Positions 7,542-13,181 of a stretch of 17,121 nucleotides of DNA are shown piece after piece. The translations under genes were made by a program, and so were the position numbers. The stretch is from an uncultured Collinsella sp. (GTDB lineage: Bacteria > Actinomycetota > Coriobacteriia > Coriobacteriales > Coriobacteriaceae): assembly GCA_900553935.1 (NCBI GenBank), contig USFK01000015.1, forward strand, positions 1-17,121. The letters run 5' to 3'. The notes under the pieces are model-generated. The model saw only the letters and a program-made list of their open reading frames with translations, was not told the DNA's origin and searched no databases. Numbering within the stretch: the first letter of the stretch is position 1; every line of letters starts with the position of its first letter.

Positions 7542-7723
7542 CTCAAAGCGAACTCAACTGGGAAGGGCAGATGGATAGCCGTCCTTCTCTTGCAATCAAC
7601 CCAATCCGCTGAAATGCAATCAGTTAACGAGTTTTGCCAGACGCTCGGTCTCTACCCCGCTCTGGCAAGCCACCTAGCAATGAGATAATGCCCACGGCGA
7701 TCAACGCAAACAAGGAGCACGCT

Positions 7724-8959
7724 ATGGCAGACAACGAGATCAAACCCTCAACGGACGGCGGCCGAGAGGAACTCGTGGCAAAACAGCTCGCATCGACCAA
7801 AATCCACCTCGCGCTCACCCAGGAGCGGGCGGACATCTCCGGCGCCATCAAGCTGCCGCTCGAGCGAATTCCCCAGCTCGGCGTGGCGTTCGCCTCGCTC
7901 CCCTCGATGTTTCGCACCGTCACTAACACGGTGAGCGTACCCACGTTGCTCCAGGCGACTGACAAATTTGGCAACCCGCTCGATCCGTCGAAACTCAACT
8001 CGTTCAAGGACGGCAGCGGTCTCACAGGGGGCTACCGCGACGCAGTCAAGGGCTTTGGGCAGGCGCGCCTCCACGTAGTCGAGGGCGATATCGCCACAAG
8101 TGTCACGCAAGTGCCCTACGACCCGACGTCGCTGTTCATGGCAGCCGCAATCGCGCAGATAAACCAAAAGCTCGACTCCATCCAGGAGTCCGTCGACGAA
8201 ATGTTCGACTACATGCGCCAGCGCGACAAGGCCAACATGCGCGGCAACCTCAAGACACTTGTAGACATCCTCAACGGCTACGGACTCTACTACAACAACG
8301 CTATCGAAATGACCAGTGCCCATATGAAGGTAATCGACATCATGCATGCCTCCGAGCAGGACATAGAGCAATTCCGCTCACTGGCGCAGTCGGACCTGAA
8401 AAAGAAAGGGTTCATCGAGGTGCGAGACGGCTTGGGCAGACGCCTCGACAAGGTGCTCGACTACCTCAAAGACTGCCAGCTCGCCACCTACATCCACGCG
8501 TTCTCGCTGTTCCTCGAACCCATGCTCGCCCAGAACTTCGAGCCCGCAAAGCTCGCAGACGCCACCGCGAAGATCGAGGCCGATTCGATTGTGTATCGCG
8601 AGCTCTACACCGAGTGTTACGACGCCCTCGAGGCGGGAACTGCCGACACCGTCGATGCGGCACTGCTGGGCGGCATCGCGTCCGCGGGCAAATTGCTCGG
8701 TCACGCCATCGCAAAGACCCCCGTGGGCGACCACACGCTCATCGATGAGGCACTCGAGGGTGCAGGAGAGGACATCGACAGGTTCAACGACAGGCAATCC
8801 GAGAAACTCCTCGAAAAGCTCCATCGGGCAAAGACGCCTGACGTCGCACCGTTCAAGCAGAGCGTAATGGAAGTAGACACCCTCTACAACCGCCCCACGC
8901 AGATCGCCGTGGACGCCGAGAACGTCTACATCCTGCCTGCCAAGCGGCAGGAAGAGTAG
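7724..8959 (+). CDS. Unknown 411-aa helical protein
   Basis: A mostly helical, soluble-looking protein of unknown function. AAGGAG six bases before the ATG at 7724 fixes the start; 30 further in-frame upstream codons are probably not translated. Visible blocks are an N-terminal LPLERIPQLGVAFASLP, a recognisable core DPTSLFMAAAIAQINQKLDS followed by IQESVDEMFDYMRQRDKANM and RGNLKTLVDILNGYG, and a C-terminal Gly/Ala-rich hydrophobic patch LLGGIASAGKLLGHAIAKTP. No signal peptide or clear membrane helix is present. From memory, proteins with the DPTxxFMA...KLDxIQE...RGNL pattern occur as hypotheticals in other gut Firmicutes, but I know no function. The Gly/Ala-rich patch plus coiled helices is faintly like alpha-pore-forming toxins, which is speculation. 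It is convergent with the exonuclease gene. Confidence 0.75.
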   Translation: MADNEIKPSTDGGREELVAKQLASTKIHLALTQERADISGAIKLPLERIPQLGVAFASLPSMFRTVTNTVSVPTLLQATDKFGNPLDPSKLNSFKDGSGLTGGYRDAVKGFGQARLHVVEGDIATSVTQVPYDPTSLFMAAAIAQINQKLDSIQESVDEMFDYMRQRDKANMRGNLKTLVDILNGYGLYYNNAIEMTSAHMKVIDIMHASEQDIEQFRSLAQSDLKKKGFIEVRDGLGRRLDKVLDYLKDCQLATYIHAFSLFLEPMLAQNFEPAKLADATAKIEADSIVYRELYTECYDALEAGTADTVDAALLGGIASAGKLLGHAIAKTPVGDHTLIDEALEGAGEDIDRFNDRQSEKLLEKLHRAKTPDVAPFKQSVMEVDTLYNRPTQIAVDAENVYILPAKRQEE

Positions 8960-9002
8960 CGATACGCGACAGGCCACGCGCCATGCAGACGGCCAACGCC
9001 GC

Positions 9003-9737
9003 CTATCTCCCCTCCGCCTTCAACTTCAGCAACAGATCGCTCAGCTCGGGGCACTTGCTGGAAAGGCGTGTCTCCGCTCGCTCGCCCATCCCCCACCGCT
9101 GGCGGATCTCCTGGGCATGCGGACTCACGCGATAGTCCCCCTCCATCATCTGCTTGAGCAACTTGGCGGTTACACGTGCATCGGCCAGGGCGCTATGGGC
9201 GTGGCCCGTCGACTCGTCGAACTCGATGCCAAACCACGTTGCCGCGTCACTCAAAGAGACGCGCCCGTGGCTACCCACGTCCATGATCGAGGTGTAAAAC
9301 GCCTGCAGGTCGGCCCAGTCCGTAGGAAATGCGGAAAGATCGATATGCTTTGCCTGGCACTCAGTCAAAAGCTGTCGACGATCCGCCCCGCTCCAACAGA
9401 CCACCTGGGCGGAGTAGCGACCGATCCAATCGCTGAGCCTTTTGATCACCATGTAGAGCGGATCGGCCATCGCAGTGTCCACGGCCGATATCCCCGTAAG
9501 CTCGCGAACGGGGAACGCAACGCCTTCGGCATATTCCGTCTGCACAAACTGCGAGAACTCGCCCATCACGTTGCCGCGGTTATCGAGCTTAACCGCGCCG
9601 ACCTCGATAATCTCGTTGCGCAACCCGCGGCGCTGGCGCTGCCTTGACACCGGCGCAAACTCGAAGTCGAGCACAATCTGACGCGCAAAGTTCGTCGTAT
9701 CGATAGCCGAGATACACGGCGTCTTTTTGTCTGGCAC
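9003..9737 (-). CDS. DEDDh 3'-5' exonuclease (DnaQ/RNase T fold)
   Basis: A 244-aa stand-alone exonuclease-fold protein. All DEDDh catalytic residues are visible: D24 and E26 (VLDFEF, Exo I), D119 (WSGADRRQ, Exo II), and H181 and D186 (HSALADAR, Exo III). The family removes 3' nucleotides from single-stranded DNA or RNA using two metal ions; similar proteins act as proofreading subunits, as RNase T or in unknown roles. No polymerase, helicase or BRCT domain is attached. The start is a GTG at 9737 with GGAGAAAGG about eight bases upstream. It faces the 41-aa peptide gene across a 258-base promoter region containing a LexA-like box, so SOS control is possible. It is not linked to a polymerase III operon here. 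Fold call firm, substrate unknown. Confidence 0.88.
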   Translation of the reverse strand: MPDKKTPCISAIDTTNFARQIVLDFEFAPVSRQRQRRGLRNEIIEVGAVKLDNRGNVMGEFSQFVQTEYAEGVAFPVRELTGISAVDTAMADPLYMVIKRLSDWIGRYSAQVVCWSGADRRQLLTECQAKHIDLSAFPTDWADLQAFYTSIMDVGSHGRVSLSDAATWFGIEFDESTGHAHSALADARVTAKLLKQMMEGDYRVSPHAQEIRQRWGMGERAETRLSSKCPELSDLLLKLKAEGR

Positions 9738-9891
9738 GGTGAGGGCCTTTCTCCGTCAACTGCCGCCTGTTTCACAGGCAGCTACATTGCCGTAAGGATA
9801 AGTGTCCGTGCGGACATGAAATCGCACAGTGCAGCTTTCCGACATCCTTGCGTAAGGCTGCGCTTTGAAATGGTCACGTCGTTGTTATTAT

Positions 9892-9905
9892 CGAACATAT
9901 ATTCG
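9892..9905. promoter_or_regulatory. LexA/DinR-like SOS box candidate
   Basis: CGAACATATATTCG matches the Gram-positive LexA consensus CGAAC-N4-GTTCG at 9 of 10 fixed positions. It lies 91 bp before the 41-aa peptide gene and 155 bp before the exonuclease gene, which are divergent. A weak -35-like TTGTTA at 9882-9887 just overlaps the expected promoter side. Confidence 0.45.
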
Positions 9906-9995
9906 TATTTATGGCTGCAGTTTGATAGACTGGTTATTGTTGACGGCAGTTCCATGTGCCGGGCAGCGCCCTCCATGCGACGGGAGGTGATGCCC

Positions 9996-10121
9996 ATGAC
10001 CGATCTGACTGATTTCGTGAAGCTCCTGACCGCTTTGGTCTCGCTCCTCACGGCGCTTATCGGACTTACCGAGGCACTCAAGCAGCGTACGAAGCTTAAA
10101 AAGAGGGGTCGACGCCGCTAA
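9996..10121 (+). CDS. 41-aa hydrophobic peptide with basic tail, type I toxin-like
   Basis: A tiny membrane-type peptide, one hydrophobic helix (about residues 6-29, FVKLLTALVSLLTALIGLTEAL) followed by a strongly basic tail ending KKRGRRR. This shape is typical of type I toxin-antitoxin peptides and some holin-like toxins that insert in the inner membrane. GGGAGG at 9982-9987 fits the ATG at 9996 (8-base gap) better than the ATG at 9990 (2-base gap). A longer frame from 9816 has no ribosome site and poor coding character. A LexA-like box sits 91 bp upstream and a hairpin with a T-rich tail follows the stop. SOS-controlled toxins of this kind are known (TisB). No antisense antitoxin promoter was identified. 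Toxicity is inferred from shape only. Confidence 0.6.
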   Translation: MTDLTDFVKLLTALVSLLTALIGLTEALKQRTKLKKRGRRR

Positions 10122-10145
10122 GGCGATGACCCCTTAATCCAAGCA

Positions 10146-10195
10146 ACGGCGCTGCCCAGCTCTTCACTACTTGGGCTGCCGTCGACCTTATTTTA
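10146..10195 (+). terminator. Intrinsic terminator after the small peptide gene
   Basis: ACGGC (10146-10150) and GCCCA (10154-10158) pair with TGGGC (10172-10176) and GCCGT (10178-10182), a 10-bp stem with a small internal bulge. A T-rich stretch ACCTTATTTTA follows on the plus strand. It ends the transcript of the 41-aa gene. Confidence 0.65.
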
Positions 10196-10260
10196 CCCAC
10201 GGGCGCCGGGTTTACCAAATGGATTTTCGGTAAAGGAAGCACGGCACGCCCGCAAAACCG

Positions 10261-10911
10261 CTACGCCCCAAGTGCCGCCATGGGGATCACCGCCACGCCG
10301 TCGTCGCGTGTGTAGGCAATGCTCCCCTTTCCAACCACGACCGCCAAAAACGCCGGCGCGGCATTCTGGGCGGCAGGATTGGAGAGCACTTTCCTCTCCA
10401 GCGCCTTGAGATTTCTCGCTCCATCGTCTGCTTTCGCATCACTCAGCTTGACCTCGATAGCTCCCCAGCGCCCGTCGTGCTCAACGATCAGATCGACCTC
10501 AAGGCCCTTCTCATCTCGGAAATAATGGACACTGTTGTCGGCACCGCCGTAGGTGGAAAGGAACACGCGCACGTCGCGCAGAACGAGGTCCTCAAAGAGC
10601 ATCCCCAGCGTTTGCATATCGCCAAGCAGCCGCTCAGGGGTAGCCCCCAGCAACGCCGCCGCAAATGACGGGTCGCAGAAGTAGCGCTTGGGGCGCACGC
10701 GAACGCGAGCCTTCGAGCGCATGGGCGGCTCCCATCCGCACAGGTCCTCGGTCAGCTTGAGCCTGTTGAAGAGATCCAGGTGCGCAGCGATGGTCCTCTC
10801 GTCGGGGCCCGCCTCACCGTACGAGGCGTCCTTTATGAGCGTCTTGTACGTGACAGCCTGGCTCTCGTTCATGGCAAGAGCTCGCAAAAGGCCGTGTGCA
10901 AGCTCGGGCGA
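10261..10911 (-). pseudogene. 5'-truncated DUF4143 ATPase
   Basis: This encodes only the C-terminal part of an AAA/DUF4143 protein: about 215 residues against 400-450. It starts just after an in-frame stop at 10912-10914 in LAHGLLRALAMNESQAVTYK, which matches the middle of the family (the LLRSLA-type helix at the start of DUF4143). It still has the PD-(D/E)XK-like core, LFEDLVLRDV, EVDLIVEHDGRWGAIEVKLS, equivalent to E347, D372 and E386/K388 of the intact ATPase at 3289-4611. The Walker A and B region is missing entirely. A TTG at 10887 without a ribosome site is the only in-frame start. It is therefore a deletion remnant, not a paralogue in use. Its upstream repeats (10929 onward) remain, suggesting the deletion joined the promoter region directly to the C-terminal half. 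A translated nuclease-like fragment cannot be ruled out. Confidence 0.8.
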
Positions 10912-10928
10912 TCATGCGATATACGAAA

Positions 10929-11026
10929 TTACGCCATTCTCAATGCGGATTTTACGCTACTTCCAATGTAGTTTTTACGCCGTTGCGGATGTAGTTTTTA
11001 CGCTATGTTCATTGAAGGTTTTACGC
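10929..11026. repeat. Phased 23-bp direct repeats upstream of truncated ATPase
   Basis: TTACGC occurs at 10929, 10952, 10975, 10998 and 11021, always exactly 23 bp apart. The best units read TTACGCYnnnnnnnATGTAGTTT, so each 23-mer has a conserved 6-base start and a conserved ATGTAGTTT end. It lies immediately upstream of the DUF4143 remnant, in the same position as the unrelated 33-bp array of the intact ATPase. This suggests each such gene carries its own repeat family. Confidence 0.88.
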
Positions 11027-11082
11027 TTGGCATCCTTAGCGCGACGCTCGCTCAACCCCTGACCACCGGATTGCCCGAATTC

Positions 11083-11097
11083 CGGGATGCTGCCTCC
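11083..11097. repeat. Isolated half-site of the 62-bp array family
   Basis: CGGGATGCTGCCTCC fits the reverse half-site pattern with small changes. It is followed at 11098-11115 by GCTCCAAACAAAAGGCCC, identical to the sequence that follows the last half-site of the second array (13072-13089). It marks a second copy of that array end. Confidence 0.65.
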
Positions 11098-11102
11098 GCT
11101 CC

Positions 11103-11133
11103 AAACAAAAGGCCCAGCTCGCGATGAGCTGCC
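11103..11133 (-). terminator. Intrinsic terminator, minus strand
   Basis: On the minus strand GGC-AGCTC (11133-11126) pairs with GAGCT-GGGCC around a 5-base loop and is followed by TTTTGTTT. It has the same tail and loop sequence as the terminator at 13077-13112. No complete minus-strand gene is upstream of it, so it may be a copied fragment. Confidence 0.5.
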
Positions 11134-11162
11134 TCCCATTTCTTGAACATTAGAAATGGGAG
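11133..11162. other. Perfect 10-bp inverted repeat
   Basis: CTCCCATTTC (11133-11142) and GAAATGGGAG (11153-11162) are exact reverse complements with a 10-base loop. The right arm runs into TGGGAGACTTTCC, a shortened half-site. It may be a hairpin formed by decay of an array unit, or a terminator. Confidence 0.55.
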
Positions 11163-11185
11163 ACTTTCCACCCCATGCCTCTATC

Positions 11186-11417
11186 GGAAACGGCATCCCG
11201 TCCTGAGCATCGAATCCGGGACGTAGTTTCCGCATGCGGCTTCGTTAGGAAAGCATGTTCCACTCTGAGCGCTCATTCCGGGGTGCAATTTCCGCCAGAG
11301 ACACCGCCGGGAAAGCACATCCCGGTTTGGAGCCGAAATCTGGGATGTAGTTTCCGCTTGAAGGGCGATCCGGAAAGCACATCCCATTCCGAGTGACAAT
11401 TCCGGGTCACAGTTTCC
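11186..11417. repeat. Inverted half-site array 1 (four 62-bp units)
   Basis: Eight 15-bp half-sites alternate in direction. Forward (GGAAAnnnnnTCCCR type) begin at 11186, 11248, 11310, 11372; reverse (YGGGAnnnnnTTTCC type) begin at 11217, 11279, 11341, 11403. Half-sites follow every 31 bp and units every 62 bp without exception. The 16-bp gaps are themselves partly conserved: inside a dyad they resemble TTCTGAGCGCNNATTC, between dyads GCTTGAAGGCGATCC. It lies about 300 bases upstream of the AbiEi/DUF559-like gene. No coding frame fits. It is not a CRISPR because gaps are conserved and the repeat alternates in orientation. Confidence 0.92.
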
Positions 11418-11713
11418 GCAGATACAAGGCGACAGGCCGCTGCCCTTATCACATGCCTTCAAATATGCGATCCAGAAACACAAAACAGCAGATAGAATGC
11501 TCTTTTTCAAAAAGTACACGACCCGAAACTTACCAAGACTTCATATCCAGCTACCGTTCACGGTCGCCGATTACCGCCCACCGATCCAAACAAGAAATAT
11601 GTCGCCAAAAGCAGGTCATCTACCTGCATGGTTAGATTTTGGTCAGCTTTTGGTCAGCTGAGCGGCAAGTTCCAGCTGATACGTTTTTGCTACCCAAAAG
11701 GAGGCGGTAGCTC
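11418..11713. other. Non-coding upstream region of the AbiEi/DUF559-like gene
   Basis: About 300 bases, lower in GC than the neighbours, with no credible gene. It contains an exact 11-bp tandem duplication TTTTGGTCAGC at 11637-11647 and 11648-11658, and AAAAGGAGG just before the next gene. No clear promoter pair was found. Confidence 0.5.
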
Positions 11714-12712
11714 ATGACCCATTGCAATGACCAACTCATCGACCAACTGCTCACTCAAGCCGAACAAGAGGGGCGCTGTCTGATTCCCCCGAGCACGGCA
11801 ATCCGAAAAGCGCTCCTTCGGCGCATCGGCAGCGCGGTCGTCTCGCCCATGCCGGGACTGTTCGCGCGCAAAATGCGCTGGGATGAACTCAACCGGGCAC
11901 AGCGTCATTGCGAGATTATTCGCGCCCTTGCGATCATCCACCCCGATTGGACGTTCTGCTCGTTTTCGGCCGCCTGCCTGCTGGGGCTCGAGGTCTCGTG
12001 GCGACATCTGAACGTTGTGCATGTCTGTAGCTCGACAAAGCCGTCGGCTCGCCCGGGCGCGCATATTCAGCGGCATCAGATCGAGCCGGCCGGAGCAATC
12101 CGTCTATCCGGCACATCAGTAACGCCGCCCATCCAAACGGCTACAGATTGCCTGCTGCAAACTGGCTTTGCAGACGGCATGCCCATTGCCGATTCGGCGA
12201 TCTCAAAGCTCGGCCTTGCGCCGGAACAGCTGATGGAGGCCGTTGAGCAACGAGCGACTGCCCGCAATGGTCGCGCGATTCGCACCGCCCTCACAACGCT
12301 TCGATATGCCGACGCCCGCGCCGAGAGCGGCGGGGAATCGGTCGCCCGAGCCGTCATGATCGAGACGGGCTTTGCGCCCGACTGGCTTCAATACGAGCTG
12401 ACGGACCCCTTCGATTCGGCCAAGCCCATACGAACGGACTTTGCCTGGGAGCGCCAGACGCGGGAACTCACACTGGGCGAGCTCGACGGGCTCATCAAAT
12501 ATACCGACCAGACCATGCTGGCCGGACGCACCACCGCCGAGGCGCTCGTTGCCGAACGACAGCGCGAGGCGCACCTATCGCTCTACGGTCACCCTCTGCT
12601 GCGCTTTACCATGAGCGAAGTCCGCTCGGCGGGTCTGCTCGCGAAAAAGCTGCAGACGGCAGGCATCCGGCAGACCGCTCTGCCGGCATGGCTCAACGAG
12701 GTGGAGTTGTAG
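11714..12712 (+). CDS. AbiEi-like / DUF559-like nuclease-fold protein
   Basis: A 332-aa stand-alone protein. The first about 110 residues look like the winged-helix and linker region of AbiEi-type antitoxins (AIRKALLRRIGSAVVSPMPG to TFCSFSAACLLGLEVSW). The C-terminal half looks like the Vsr/DUF559 restriction-endonuclease fold: ESGGES (E204/E208), RTDFAWE (D242), and GELDGLIKY (E257, K262) in the place of the usual EYDG-type E-x-K core, then ERQREAHLSLYGHPLLRFT. A nucleic-acid role, perhaps defence or regulation, is likely but unproven. No AbiEii-type nucleotidyltransferase toxin is next to it, so a two-gene type IV toxin-antitoxin pair is absent here. AAAAGGAGG precedes the ATG. The gene is bracketed by two copies of the 62-bp array, 300 bases upstream and 35 bases downstream. 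Confidence 0.72.
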   Translation: MTHCNDQLIDQLLTQAEQEGRCLIPPSTAIRKALLRRIGSAVVSPMPGLFARKMRWDELNRAQRHCEIIRALAIIHPDWTFCSFSAACLLGLEVSWRHLNVVHVCSSTKPSARPGAHIQRHQIEPAGAIRLSGTSVTPPIQTATDCLLQTGFADGMPIADSAISKLGLAPEQLMEAVEQRATARNGRAIRTALTTLRYADARAESGGESVARAVMIETGFAPDWLQYELTDPFDSAKPIRTDFAWERQTRELTLGELDGLIKYTDQTMLAGRTTAEALVAERQREAHLSLYGHPLLRFTMSEVRSAGLLAKKLQTAGIRQTALPAWLNEVEL

Positions 12713-12746
12713 GAGCTGCTGAGCTTATGCCCGTCTGCCTGCCAAA

Positions 12747-13071
12747 CCGGGACACGCTTTCCGGTTGGCAGTACCCGCGGAAACCATGTCCCAGACTGAG
12801 TGCTCAAAATGGGACATGGTTTCCCGACGAAGCTCCTTGCGGAAAGCGTGTCCCAGAATGAAGACTCGGAATGGGATGCAATTTCCGCCTGAAGGCGATT
12901 CGGAAAGCGCATCCCATTCTGAGCATCGATTCCGGGTCGCAGTTTCCGGTTGAGGGCCGTTCCGGAAAGTGTGTCCCATTCCAGGCGCGGATTCCGGGAT
13001 GCACTTTCCGTTTGAAGCTCCAACCGGAAAGCGCATCCCATTCTGAGCGCCAATTCCGGGACACGCTTTCC
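12747..13071. repeat. Inverted half-site array 2 (eleven half-sites, 62-bp units)
   Basis: Forward half-sites begin at 12779, 12841, 12902, 12964 and 13026; reverse half-sites at 12747, 12810, 12872, 12933, 12995 and 13057. Steps are 31 bp with single-base deviations, units 62 bp (one of 61). The dyad 12779-12824 is perfectly self-complementary over 15 bp, although its middle bases (CCATG) differ from all others. The array begins 34 bases after the AbiEi/DUF559-like gene and ends beside the terminator of the xanthine-dehydrogenase operon. Consensus forward half-site GGAAA-NNNNR-TCCCR. Same family as array 1. Confidence 0.93.
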
Positions 13072-13076
13072 GCTCC

Positions 13077-13112
13077 AAACAAAAGGCCCCGGCTCGCGAT
13101 GGAGTCGGGGCC
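13077..13112 (-). terminator. Intrinsic terminator of the ygfK-ferredoxin-xdh operon
   Basis: On the minus strand an 11-bp stem (13112-13102 with 13095-13085, one wobble pair, 6-base loop) is followed by TTTTGTTT. It lies about 70 bases after the xdh stop codon, right where the operon should end. Confidence 0.85.
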
Positions 13113-13181
13113 AAAGGCGCAGCGTATGCAGTTGATGTTGAGCACGAACAGCCCGTCAGCAATGGCTGTCCGCGCCCTACC

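Noticed and set aside
9816..9995. N-terminal extension of the 41-aa peptide to 101 residues
   Set aside because: No ribosome site at 9816, the extension spans the LexA-like box, and the strong site at 9982 fits the ATG at 9996.
11637..11658. Tandem TTTTGGTCAGC as an integrase attachment site
   Set aside because: Only two 11-bp copies side by side, with no integrase, tRNA or matching distant copy in the window.
11186..13071. CRISPR arrays
   Set aside because: Repeats alternate in orientation, are only 15 bp with variable middles, the gaps are conserved, and no cas gene is present.
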